Assembly (NCBI GenBank): GCA_958425285.1
Contig: CATZVV010000054.1
Location: 1-9,387 of the forward strand
DNA: 9,387 nt
From: an uncultured Lachnoclostridium sp.
GTDB lineage: Bacteria > Bacillota > Clostridia > Lachnospirales > Lachnospiraceae
Direction: 5' to 3'
Below the pieces are notes generated by a model. The model was given only the letters and a program-made list of their open reading frames with translations, did no database searches and was not told the origin of the DNA. Position 1 is the first letter of the stretch. The number at the start of each line of letters is the position of its first letter. A program made the translations under genes and the position numbers. This document shows, piece after piece, positions 1 to 6,483 of the stretch.

Positions 1-341
1 ATGATGATGTAACGAAAGTGGTTACGGCAACGGAAATTGCGAAAAAAGAATATCCAAATGTAAAAATTGATGGTGAATTACAGTTAGATGCTGCAATTGT
101 TCCGAGTGTGGGTGGTTCCAAAGCTCCTGACAGTGAAATTGCAGGACATGCAAATGTACTTGTATTTCCAGATCTGGATGCCGGAAATATTGGATATAAA
201 CTAACACAGCGTCTTGCAAAGGCAGAGGCTTATGGGCCTGTAACTCAAGGAATTGCCCATCCCGTTAATGATCTTTCCAGAGGATGCTCCGCGGAAGATA
301 TTGTAGGGGTAATTGCAATTACAGCAGTACAGGCACAGTAA
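1..341 (+). CDS. pta: Phosphate acetyltransferase, C-terminal part (5' end outside window)
   Basis: Phosphotransacetylase interconverts acetyl-CoA plus phosphate and acetyl-phosphate plus CoA in the cytoplasm. Only about the last 113 residues are present. The frame is already open at base 3 and runs to TAA at 339-341, so the gene starts upstream; the GTG at 18 is internal. The visible part has the family's closing region: an Asp-Ala-Ala segment followed by the VPSVGGSKAPDS-like stretch, the FPDLDAGNIGYKL motif, then GPVTQGIAHPVNDLSRGCS and the ending AITAVQAQ, which is the usual Pta C-terminus. It lies 37 bases before ackA, the gene for the next enzyme, so the two are probably co-transcribed for acetate formation and substrate-level ATP synthesis. 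The remaining doubt concerns the unseen N-terminus (short form or form with an extra DRTGG domain). Confidence 0.94.
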   Translation, partial: DDVTKVVTATEIAKKEYPNVKIDGELQLDAAIVPSVGGSKAPDSEIAGHANVLVFPDLDAGNIGYKLTQRLAKAEAYGPVTQGIAHPVNDLSRGCSAEDIVGVIAITAVQAQ

Positions 342-368
342 AATAGATTTATAATTGAGAACATATAT

Positions 369-373
369 GGAGG
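369..373 (+). promoter_or_regulatory. Ribosome binding site of ackA (fixes the start)
   Basis: GGAGG lies 5 bases before the ATG at 379. It supports this ATG over the in-frame TTG at 355, which would add eight residues not expected in the family and has no ribosome binding site. Confidence 0.9.
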
Positions 374-378
374 AAAAA

Positions 379-1569
379 ATGAAAGTTTTAGTAATTAATT
401 GTGGCAGTTCATCTTTAAAGTATCAGTTAATCGATTCAGAAACAGAACAGGCTTTAGCCGTTGGACTATGTGAAAGAATTGGAATTGATGGTCGTTTGAA
501 TCATACACCGGCAGGGGGAAAGAAGGTTGTCATTGAGGATGCTATGCCAGACCATGAAGTAGCAGTGAAAATGGTACTTGATGCATTAGTAAATGAGACT
601 TATGGAGTAATTCAAAACCTCGGTGAAATTAATGCGATTGGACATCGTGTTGTACATGGAGGAGAGAAATTCTCATCTTCTGTTTTAATTGATGATGATG
701 TAGTTGCTGCAATTGAGGAGTGTAATGATTTGGCACCTCTTCACAATCCGGCCAATTTGATTGGTATTCGTGCCTGCCAGGCAATTATGCCAATGGTTCC
801 AAATGTAGCAGTATTTGATACAGCTTTTCATCAGACGATGCCGGCAAAAGCATTTCTTTACGGCTTGCCACATGAATATTATGCGAAGTATAAAGTAAGA
901 CGTTATGGATTTCACGGAACAAGCCACAGTTTTGTTTCTAAAAGAACAATTCAGTTGGCAGGATTGAATCCAAAAGATTCAAAGGTAATTGTCTGCCATC
1001 TTGGAAATGGTGCCAGTATTTCAGCTGTATTAAATGGGGAATCTGTTGATACAAGTATGGGTCTTACTCCATTAGAAGGTTTGATTATGGGGACACGAAG
1101 TGGAGATTTGGATCCGGCTATTATTGAGTTTTTGGCACATAAAGAAAACAAAACCTTAGAGGAAGTAATGAGCATTCTCAACAAGAAATCCGGTGTTTAT
1201 GGTTTGTCTGGTGGAATTTCAAGTGACTTCAGAGACTTGGATAAGGCATCTGAGGAAGGAAGTAAAAAAGCTCAGCAGGCAGTTGAGGTATTTTGTTATC
1301 GTGTGGCAAAATATATCGGTAGTTATGTAGCAGCTATGAATGGGGTGGATGCAATTGCATTTACGGCAGGGCTTGGTGAGAATGATCAAAAGGTACGCAA
1401 GTTGGTATTATCTTATCTTGGTTATTTAGGAGTCGAAGTTGACGATGAAAAAAATCAGACTCGTGGACAGGAAGTGATGTTGTCTACTGAAGATTCCAAA
1501 GTAAAAGTATTTGTTGTACCTACTAATGAGGAACTGGCAATTGCTCGTGAGACAGTCGCACTTCTTTAA
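379..1569 (+). CDS. ackA: Acetate kinase
   Basis: Acetate kinase transfers the phosphoryl group of acetyl-phosphate to ADP, giving acetate and ATP, the last step of the Pta-AckA pathway. The 396-residue product has the usual family length. It begins MKVLVINCGSSSLK (Asn7) and carries the active-site residues of the ASKHA-fold acetokinases: Arg90 in GHRVVHGG, His122 in LAPLHNP, Asp147 in FDTAFHQTMP, His179 in YGFHGTSH, the nucleotide-binding HLGNGAS at 207-213, Arg240 in MGTRSGDLDP, FTAGLGEND near 328-336, and Glu384 in TNEELAI. These match Asn7, Arg91, His123, Asp148, His180, Arg241 and Glu384 of the Methanosarcina enzyme, allowing for a one-residue shift. It follows pta by 37 bases. No hairpin terminator is visible after its TAA, so some transcripts may run on into rpmF. 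Confidence 0.98.
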   Translation: MKVLVINCGSSSLKYQLIDSETEQALAVGLCERIGIDGRLNHTPAGGKKVVIEDAMPDHEVAVKMVLDALVNETYGVIQNLGEINAIGHRVVHGGEKFSSSVLIDDDVVAAIEECNDLAPLHNPANLIGIRACQAIMPMVPNVAVFDTAFHQTMPAKAFLYGLPHEYYAKYKVRRYGFHGTSHSFVSKRTIQLAGLNPKDSKVIVCHLGNGASISAVLNGESVDTSMGLTPLEGLIMGTRSGDLDPAIIEFLAHKENKTLEEVMSILNKKSGVYGLSGGISSDFRDLDKASEEGSKKAQQAVEVFCYRVAKYIGSYVAAMNGVDAIAFTAGLGENDQKVRKLVLSYLGYLGVEVDDEKNQTRGQEVMLSTEDSKVKVFVVPTNEELAIARETVALL

Positions 1570-1606
1570 GGTTAAAATTAGATGTACTTGAAAACGGAAA
1601 AAAATG

Positions 1607-1635
1607 TTGACAAACCTGTTATAAGAAGATATAAT
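1607..1635 (+). promoter_or_regulatory. Consensus sigma-A promoter for rpmF
   Basis: A perfect TTGACA (1607-1612) and a perfect TATAAT (1630-1635) are separated by the optimal 17 bases. Transcription should start near 1642, leaving about 34 bases of leader before the rpmF GTG. A full-consensus promoter suits a ribosomal protein gene and shows rpmF need not depend on the pta-ackA transcript. Predicted from sequence only. Confidence 0.87.
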
Positions 1636-1675
1636 AGAAAAAGTGTTTGAAGAAAGGTCATAGGAGGTGTAACGC

Positions 1676-1855
1676 GTGAGTATTTGTCCTAAGAATAAAT
1701 CATCTAAGTCAAGAAGAGATAAACGTAGAGCAAATTGGAAAATGACTGCTCCGAATCTTGTTAAATGCAGCAAGTGTGGTGCATTGATGGTTCCACATAG
1801 AGTATGTAAGAGCTGTGGTTCTTATAACAAAAAGGAAATCGTTGAAGTTCAATAA
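1676..1855 (+). CDS. rpmF: 50S ribosomal protein L32 (zinc-binding form)
   Basis: L32 is a small protein of the large ribosomal subunit. This 59-residue gene is too short for many ORF searches. It begins MSICPKNKSSKSRRDKRR, the basic N-terminal tail typical of clostridial L32, followed by ANWKM and a zinc ribbon with Cys31-x2-Cys34 and Cys44-x2-Cys47, so it is the zinc-binding (C+) form. The start is GTG: a TAA lies in frame two codons upstream at 1670-1672, and an eight-base AGGAGGTG at 1662-1669 sits 6 bases before it. It has its own consensus promoter and a strong terminator downstream. A yceD (DUF177) gene often precedes rpmF in bacteria, and plsX/acpP often follow; neither is here. Confidence 0.97.
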   Translation: MSICPKNKSSKSRRDKRRANWKMTAPNLVKCSKCGALMVPHRVCKSCGSYNKKEIVEVQ

Positions 1856-1899
1856 TCGAATGCAGGAAACGGTATAGTATCTGCTTCCATGAAACATAT

Positions 1900-1951
1900 A
1901 AGGTGCTGCTGCACAATGGCGTTATTTGCCTTTGTGTGGCGGCACCTTTTT
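1900..1951 (+). terminator. Intrinsic terminator after rpmF
   Basis: The arms 1900-1916 and 1932-1948 pair over 17 consecutive positions, three of them G-U wobbles. After one T-T mismatch, three more G-C pairs (1918-1920 with 1928-1930) close a seven-base loop. A run of five T follows at 1947-1951. This is a textbook rho-independent terminator for the + strand, 45 bases after the rpmF stop. On the minus strand the hairpin also forms, but the bases after it (TTATATGTTTC) are a poor U-tract, so termination of the convergent gene here would be weaker. Confidence 0.93.
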
Positions 1952-1985
1952 ATGCAATCTTGGGGTATGACGGTGCAGACTGATA

Positions 1986-3098
1986 CTACTTTTTGTGTAT
2001 TAAATTCATATAGCCGGACGGCAATGTTCCATGCCATTCCAGATAGGCATGGGTACGTTCACGGTTAAAGAAAAGAGGGAGGGATAAGCATTCTGTATCC
2101 GTCTTTTTAAATGCAGGGGCGGGAATAAAGCTTCCACTATGCCGGATGTAGCAATTTTTTGAGGTTGCTTTTTGACGGTATTGTGGATCTGCAAAAGCAG
2201 CTACAGATTTATGTAATGCTTTATCCTCGAATGGAAGATAATAGTAATTTTTATAATCCTTATAAAAATAATATAACTCTCCCTTTAATAAGGGGAGTTC
2301 TAACTCAAACGTATGGTTGCGAAACGTAAAGGGGAGGTCCCCGACATAGCTGGAAAAAGAAGCAGGTGTTAGTCCCGGAAGCTGAATACGGATTTGAATA
2401 CTGTTATCATATATTTTTGTCTGTTCCGGAAGATGTTTTTCGTAAAATGGCATTAGATAAAGAAGAAGCTGGCTGCATAAAAAAGTTCCTATAATGTCTT
2501 CGAAATTATGAAGGAGAAGGCAATATCGATCGGAGTCTCGTTTTTCGTTTTCCTGTAAGTATTTCATCTGCATAAAATCAGAATAGAGTTGGATGCAATC
2601 TCTTCCGGTAAAGCGGTCAGAACGTGGAATGCGAAGAAAGCTCTCTACTGTAGTAAGCTTTAGGTTTTCAAAGGGGAAAATACTTTTCAGAGAACGGAGA
2701 TGTTTGTAGAAATCCAGACTCTGTAAGTGGGAAAATGGTGATTCTAATCCATAAAAAGTACATTTTTTTTCGATATATGGTAAGTCAAATCCGGTTCCAT
2801 TATAGTGTACGATTGTTTGAAAATCTTTTAGGTACTCCGTAAGACAGGATAAAATTGTGGATTCGCTTGTATAGTCATCAGCAAACCACTGTGTTATTTC
2901 GAGTCGGTTCTTATTGATCTGACAACAGCCAACCAGATACACTGAAGAAATGTCAGCAGAAAGCCCGGTTGTTTCAATATCAAAAAAGCAGATTTTGTCC
3001 AGCGGGATATGCTTGACCTCATTGAAATGTAATAGGGCAGACAGTGCATTCTGTTCTGATTTAGAAGATAATTCTTTTGTGTTTTTGATTATTTCCAT
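1986..3098 (-). CDS. RNase H-fold (DEDD-type) exonuclease-like protein, YprB-like
   Basis: The protein of 370 residues has an N-terminal RNase H-like exonuclease domain (about 35-210) of the YprB / RNase_H_2 kind. Visible motifs are Asp40-x-Glu42 in FFDIETTGL, the YLVG strand near 54-57, HYNGTGFDLPYIEKK at 98-112 with Asp105, SLDFYKHLR at 127-135, a RIPR...GRD segment at 157-167, and HNFEDIIGT at 197-205 with His197 and Asp201. This arrangement fits two-metal-ion 3'-5' exonuclease chemistry; substrate and cellular role are unknown to me. Residues about 215-370 form an extra C-terminal part rich in Tyr and Phe (YYFYKDYKNYYYLP) that resembles tails of similar Lachnospiraceae proteins, recalled rather than checked. 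The ATG is preceded on the minus strand by AGGATGG (3106-3112), 7 bases away. It is convergent with rpmF and divergent from cls. No signal peptide is seen. Confidence 0.88.
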   Translation of the reverse strand: MEIIKNTKELSSKSEQNALSALLHFNEVKHIPLDKICFFDIETTGLSADISSVYLVGCCQINKNRLEITQWFADDYTSESTILSCLTEYLKDFQTIVHYNGTGFDLPYIEKKCTFYGLESPFSHLQSLDFYKHLRSLKSIFPFENLKLTTVESFLRIPRSDRFTGRDCIQLYSDFMQMKYLQENEKRDSDRYCLLLHNFEDIIGTFLCSQLLLYLMPFYEKHLPEQTKIYDNSIQIRIQLPGLTPASFSSYVGDLPFTFRNHTFELELPLLKGELYYFYKDYKNYYYLPFEDKALHKSVAAFADPQYRQKATSKNCYIRHSGSFIPAPAFKKTDTECLSLPLFFNRERTHAYLEWHGTLPSGYMNLIHKK

Positions 3099-3124
3099 AT
3101 GTTTTCCATCCTTTCTCCAAGTTC

Positions 3125-3153
3125 ATTTTATAACGAAAAAAAGAATCTGTCAA
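3125..3153 (-). promoter_or_regulatory. Promoter of the exonuclease-like gene (minus strand)
   Basis: Read on the minus strand, TTGACA (3153-3148) is followed after 17 bases by TAAAAT (3130-3125). The -35 matches consensus perfectly and the -10 at 5 of 6. The start would fall near 3118, about 20 bases before the ATG, with the AGGATGG ribosome binding site in between. Confidence 0.65.
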
Positions 3154-3176
3154 AATGGAAGCAAATGTGGTATACT
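3147..3176 (+). promoter_or_regulatory. Promoter of the cls-ruvAB operon
   Basis: CTGTCA (3147-3152, 4 of 6 match) and TATACT (3171-3176, 5 of 6) are separated by 18 bases. The -10 is extended by TGG directly in front (TGn), which would compensate for the weaker -35. The predicted start is near 3183, giving a leader of about 55 bases before the cls ATG. The -35 shares five bases with the -35 of the divergent minus-strand promoter. Confidence 0.58.
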
Positions 3177-3238
3177 AATGAAATATAATATATGGGTATG
3201 TGAATGAGAAACAGAGAAAAGAGAGGGGAATTCACTGT

Positions 3239-4810
3239 ATGTCAGAAGAGAAGCAGGTGAAAAAGATTAAACAGTTAAAGGGGAGAATTGAAAACAATTT
3301 AAGCGGGTTGATTCGGATGGTCATTGTAGGTCTGCTTGTGTTGTTGCAGATAGGTATTTTAGCAATTCTTCCTTTTGTATTGCATGAATTTACTGTTTAT
3401 TTTTATGTCATTATGGAACTTTTCAGTGTGGTGTTTATTTTTACGGTGACGAATCAGAATAAAAGCGCATCTTATAAAATAGCGTGGTTTTGCATTGTAT
3501 TGCTTTTGCCCGTATCGGGTGTTATTATGTTTGCTTTCTGGGGCAAGACAGGGAAGAGAAATAAGTTGCAGGCCCGGATTTTAGAAAGGATGGAGGAGGT
3601 AAAACCATATCAGGTTCAGGATATGAATGTCTTGAAGGAATTTTGCGAAAGACATCCTGTGAGTTCGCGTATGTCTAAGTTTATGGTGGCAGAATCCTCT
3701 CCGCTTTATAAAAATAATCAAGTCAGTTATTTCCGTATGGGTGAAGATGCTTTTGAAGAAATTTTTAAGGATATAGAGTTGGCAGAAAAGTTTGTGTTAA
3801 TTGACTTTTTTATTGTTGCAGAGGGAGCTATATGGGATCAGATGCATGAAATTCTCTTGCGAAAAATTAAACAGGGTGTAAAGGTACTATTCCTTTATGA
3901 TGACTTTGGTGCAATGATGCGTACAAATAAAAATTTTGCAAGAGATTTAATTGCAGAGGGGTTTGAAGTACAGATTTTTAATCCAATTCACAAATATACA
4001 GATAAGCTGTTTATGAACTTTAGAAGTCATCAAAAAATCATTGTTATTGATGGAAATGTGGGGTATACAGGAGGCTTTAATATTGCGGACGAATATGCCA
4101 ACCTTGTAAACCGGTTTGGTGTTTGGAAGGATACGGGTGTCAGGATTGAAGGAGATGCCGTATGGGGCATGACGCTTACTTTTTTACAAATGTGGCATGT
4201 GTGCAGCGGCAATGGGATTGATTATGATTATTTTCGACCGAATAGGAAGTTCCCGGCGAATGATACGTATTGTCATGTGCTGGCAGATGGACCTGCAAGC
4301 AATCCCAATTGTTTCATTGAGTCCATGTACAAGCAGATGATTAATTATGCAGGTCAAAAATTATATATTATGACCCCTTATATGATTTTAGAAGATTATA
4401 TGATACAGAGTTTAGTAGAGTCTGTTTGCCGTGGAGTTGATGTGCGAATTATAACGCCATACATTCCAGATAAAAAACATGTAAAGTGGCTCACAGAATA
4501 TAATTATGGAATTTTATTAAAGCATGGTATTCGAATTTATGAATATTTGCCAGGTTTTATCCATGCCAAGGTTATTATGAATGAGCATTGTGCGATTGTA
4601 GGAACGATTAATATGGATTATCGGAGTTTTTATCTTCACTATGAAAATGGATTATGGTTATATGATGAAAAGTTAATTCAGGATATTACTTCGGATTTTG
4701 AAGATACATTTGCAGAGAGTAAAGAGGTAACGTATGAGGAGTGGTTGAACCGCCCATTGGGGCTTCGGTTTTGCCAGTATGTATTTAATGTATTTTCTAC
4801 GCTTGTTTAA
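3239..4810 (+). CDS. cls: Cardiolipin synthase (phospholipase D superfamily)
   Basis: A 523-residue membrane enzyme that condenses two phosphatidylglycerols to cardiolipin plus glycerol. Hydrophobic segments lie at about 27-48, 51-70 and 79-102, anchoring it in the membrane as in bacterial Cls (PLDc_N region). Two phospholipase D domains follow. The first HKD motif is complete: His264, Lys266, Asp271 in RSHQKIIVIDG, followed by YTGGFNIADEY. The second has His442 and Lys444 in FIHAKVIMNE, but the expected Asp is Glu449, before VGTINMDYRS. Start choice: the ATG at 3239 has GAGGGG about 10 bases upstream; the in-frame GTG at 3200 lacks a ribosome binding site and would add 13 residues. It is first in a tight operon: its TAA (4808-4810) touches the ruvA ribosome binding site. 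Assignment as Cls rather than another PLD enzyme rests on the membrane segments, the paired HKD domains and the length. Confidence 0.93.
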   Translation: MSEEKQVKKIKQLKGRIENNLSGLIRMVIVGLLVLLQIGILAILPFVLHEFTVYFYVIMELFSVVFIFTVTNQNKSASYKIAWFCIVLLLPVSGVIMFAFWGKTGKRNKLQARILERMEEVKPYQVQDMNVLKEFCERHPVSSRMSKFMVAESSPLYKNNQVSYFRMGEDAFEEIFKDIELAEKFVLIDFFIVAEGAIWDQMHEILLRKIKQGVKVLFLYDDFGAMMRTNKNFARDLIAEGFEVQIFNPIHKYTDKLFMNFRSHQKIIVIDGNVGYTGGFNIADEYANLVNRFGVWKDTGVRIEGDAVWGMTLTFLQMWHVCSGNGIDYDYFRPNRKFPANDTYCHVLADGPASNPNCFIESMYKQMINYAGQKLYIMTPYMILEDYMIQSLVESVCRGVDVRIITPYIPDKKHVKWLTEYNYGILLKHGIRIYEYLPGFIHAKVIMNEHCAIVGTINMDYRSFYLHYENGLWLYDEKLIQDITSDFEDTFAESKEVTYEEWLNRPLGLRFCQYVFNVFSTLV

Positions 4811-4825
4811 GGAGGAAAAATGTGA
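4811..4825 (+). promoter_or_regulatory. ruvA ribosome binding site with overlapping AUG-UGA start-stop
   Basis: GGAGG (4811-4815) lies directly after the cls stop codon and 6 bases before the ruvA GTG at 4822. An ATG at 4820-4822, in another frame and only 4 bases from GGAGG, overlaps that GTG and is followed at once by TGA (4823-4825). An initiating ribosome could therefore choose between a one-codon AUG-UGA unit and the true GUG start. Confidence 0.7.
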
Positions 4826-5421
4826 TTGGTTTCATAAAAGGTGAATTGGAGTATGTAGAGGGAAATAAAATTATTGTAGATAATGGAGGCATCGGATATG
4901 AAATACTGGTACCTCTTTCGGTGGCAGAAAATCTTCCGCAGCAGGGGAATATCGTAACAATTTACACGTATCTCCATGTTCGTGAGGATATTCTGCAATT
5001 ATTTGGTTTTCTGACAAGAGATGAATTAAATATGTTTAAGCTAGTGATTACAGTTAATGGAATTGGTCCTAAAGGTGCACTTTCTATATTTTCTGTAATG
5101 GACGCAGATAGTCTGAGATATGCAATTTTATCAGAAGATACAAAAAGTATTACAAAAGCGCAGGGAATTGGAGCAAAAGCAGCAGGAAAACTGATTTTAG
5201 AATTAAAGGATAAGTGCAATTTAGAAGATTTGCTTGTACCAAAAGGGGAAGAAGAGCAGGTTTCAGGTAGTGTTAGGAATGATGCCGTGAATGATGCAGT
5301 TCAGGCTTTGGTAGCACTTGGTTATTCAAACAGTGAAGCATTGCAGGCAGTCAAAGAGACGGATGTAACACTAGACATGAATGTGGAAGATATTCTAAAA
5401 GCATCTTTGAAAAAGATTTAG
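4822..5421 (+). CDS. ruvA: Holliday junction branch migration protein RuvA
   Basis: RuvA binds four-way DNA junctions as a tetramer and loads the RuvB motors. The 199-residue product is of normal length. Domain I (OB fold, about 1-63) begins MIGFIKGELEYVEGN and has the acidic pin pair Glu55-Asp56 in HVREDILQLFGF. Domain II (about 64-135) has the two helix-hairpin-helix motifs, VNGIGPKGA at 78-86 and GIGAKAAGKLILELKDK at 115-131. A flexible acidic linker (GEEEQVSGS) leads to domain III (about 152-199), which binds RuvB, with QALVALGYSNSEALQAV. The GTG start fits the family N-terminus. It is 11 bases after cls and 23 before ruvB, so co-transcription is likely. No ruvC is adjacent; Firmicutes usually resolve junctions with RecU instead. 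No SOS (LexA) box was recognised upstream. Confidence 0.98.
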   Translation: MIGFIKGELEYVEGNKIIVDNGGIGYEILVPLSVAENLPQQGNIVTIYTYLHVREDILQLFGFLTRDELNMFKLVITVNGIGPKGALSIFSVMDADSLRYAILSEDTKSITKAQGIGAKAAGKLILELKDKCNLEDLLVPKGEEEQVSGSVRNDAVNDAVQALVALGYSNSEALQAVKETDVTLDMNVEDILKASLKKI

Positions 5422-5444
5422 CAAGGAAACAGTGAGGAATTTAC

Positions 5445-6434
5445 ATGGAACGTAGAATTATTTCAACAGAAATTATGGATGAGGATTATAAAATTGAAAA
5501 TAGTCTCAGACCAAAGCTTCTTTGTGATTATATTGGACAAGACAAAGCGAAAGAAAATTTAAAGGTGTATATTGAAGCAGCAAAAGCTAGAAATGAGGCA
5601 TTGGATCATGTGCTCTTATATGGACCTCCGGGACTGGGTAAAACAACGCTTGCCGGAATCATTGCAAATGAAATGGATGTAAATATAAAAATCACCTCCG
5701 GACCTGCGATTGAAAAGCCGGGAGAGATGGCATCGATTTTAAATAATTTACAGGATGGAGATCTTCTGTTTGTGGATGAGATTCATCGTCTGAACCGTCA
5801 GGTTGAAGAAGTGCTTTATCCGGCAATGGAGGATTTTGTAATTGATATTGTAATCGGGAAAGGTTCTGCGGCAAGAAGCATTCGTCTGGATTTACCGAGA
5901 TTTACTCTGGTAGGTGCGACAACAAGAGCCGGCATGCTGACCGCACCACTTAGAGATCGCTTTGGAGTTGTGCATCGTTTGGAGTTTTATACGGTAGAAC
6001 AGCTTACAACGATAATTAAACGATCTGCAAAGGTGTTTCAGGTTGATATGGATGAGCAGGGGGCAGTAGAACTGGCTCGCAGGTCAAGAGGAACCCCTCG
6101 GCTTGCCAATCGGCTTTTAAAGCGCGTGCGAGATTTTGCACAAGTAAAATACGATGGCAGGATTACGAAAGAGGTTGCAGATTTTGCCTTAGATTTGCTT
6201 GAGGTGGATAAATATGGATTGGATATGACAGATCGGGAGATTTTAATAACCATGATTCAAAAATTTTCTGGAGGACCAGTTGGTTTGGATACACTGGCGG
6301 CAAGCATTGGAGAAGACCGTGGTACGATTGAAGATGTTTACGAACCATATCTGATTCAAAATGGATTTATTGCCAGAACACCAAGAGGACGGGTTGCAAC
6401 AGAGAAAGCCTATGGTCATTTAGGGCTTGAGTAA
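5445..6434 (+). CDS. ruvB: Holliday junction branch migration ATPase RuvB
   Basis: RuvB is the hexameric AAA+ motor that pumps DNA through the RuvA-bound junction. The 329-residue protein has the standard length and layout. The N-terminal LRPKLLCDYIGQDKAKENL (21-39) precedes Walker A, GPPGLGKTT at 60-68 (Lys66). GPAIEKPGE at 86-94 is followed by Walker B, LLFVDEIHRL at 107-116 (Asp111, Glu112), sensor 1 LVGATTRAG near 155-163, and the arginine finger Arg170 in PLRDRFG. Sensor 2 is in RGTPRLANRLL around Arg219. The C-terminal winged helix (about 256-329) carries IGEDRGTIEDVYEPYL and the basic wing RTPRGR. The ATG has GAGGA (5433-5437) seven bases upstream. It is paired with ruvA, its obligatory partner. 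Confidence 0.98.
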   Translation: MERRIISTEIMDEDYKIENSLRPKLLCDYIGQDKAKENLKVYIEAAKARNEALDHVLLYGPPGLGKTTLAGIIANEMDVNIKITSGPAIEKPGEMASILNNLQDGDLLFVDEIHRLNRQVEEVLYPAMEDFVIDIVIGKGSAARSIRLDLPRFTLVGATTRAGMLTAPLRDRFGVVHRLEFYTVEQLTTIIKRSAKVFQVDMDEQGAVELARRSRGTPRLANRLLKRVRDFAQVKYDGRITKEVADFALDLLEVDKYGLDMTDREILITMIQKFSGGPVGLDTLAASIGEDRGTIEDVYEPYLIQNGFIARTPRGRVATEKAYGHLGLE

Positions 6435-6455
6435 TCGGTGTACATAAGGTATAAT
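6427..6455 (+). promoter_or_regulatory. Candidate promoter in front of zapA
   Basis: TTGAGT (6427-6432, 4 of 6) and a perfect TATAAT (6450-6455) are 17 bases apart. The -35 overlaps the end of ruvB. The start would fall near 6462, about 22 bases before the zapA ATG. It could give the zapA/U32/membrane-protein half of the operon its own expression. Spacing and -10 are good; the -35 is weak. Confidence 0.5.
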
Positions 6456-6459
6456 GTAC
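6440..6459 (+). repeat. Inverted repeat over the zapA promoter -10 (operator candidate)
   Basis: GTACAT (6440-6445) and ATGTAC (6454-6459) are perfect inverted copies separated by 8 bases. The right arm covers the last two bases of the TATAAT box. Such a placement would suit a dimeric repressor site, but six-base arms can occur by chance. It is not followed by a T-run, so it is not a terminator. Confidence 0.4.
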
Positions 6460-6483
6460 GCGGATACAAGAGGAGGTTTACGA

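Noticed and set aside
350..355. TATAAT in the pta-ackA gap as an ackA promoter
   Set aside because: No acceptable -35 at 16-18 bases (best is AGTACA at 18) and no extended -10; in this AT-rich gap a chance match is likely.
355..378. Upstream TTG start for acetate kinase (8 extra residues)
   Set aside because: No ribosome binding site before 355, whereas GGAGG sits 5 bases before the ATG at 379, and MKVLVINCGSSS is the normal family start.
685..927. Open frame on the minus strand within ackA (also others such as 951-1184, 5692-5874, 7136-7378)
   Set aside because: Shadow frames of well-supported genes, with no ribosome binding site and no recognisable protein features.
1856..1899. Possible small structured RNA between rpmF and its terminator (GCAG...CTGC pairing)
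   Set aside because: Only four pairs and no match to a known RNA family; it is adequately explained as 3' untranslated sequence.
2275..2299. Hairpin (8 pairs, 9-base loop) inside the exonuclease-like gene, with T-rich sequence after it on the minus strand
   Set aside because: The T-run does not directly follow the stem, and the sequence encodes an ordinary Leu/Lys/Glu stretch; probably coincidental.
3200..3238. Upstream GTG start for cls
   Set aside because: No Shine-Dalgarno before 3200; the ATG at 3239 has GAGGGG upstream and gives a typical Cls N-terminus.
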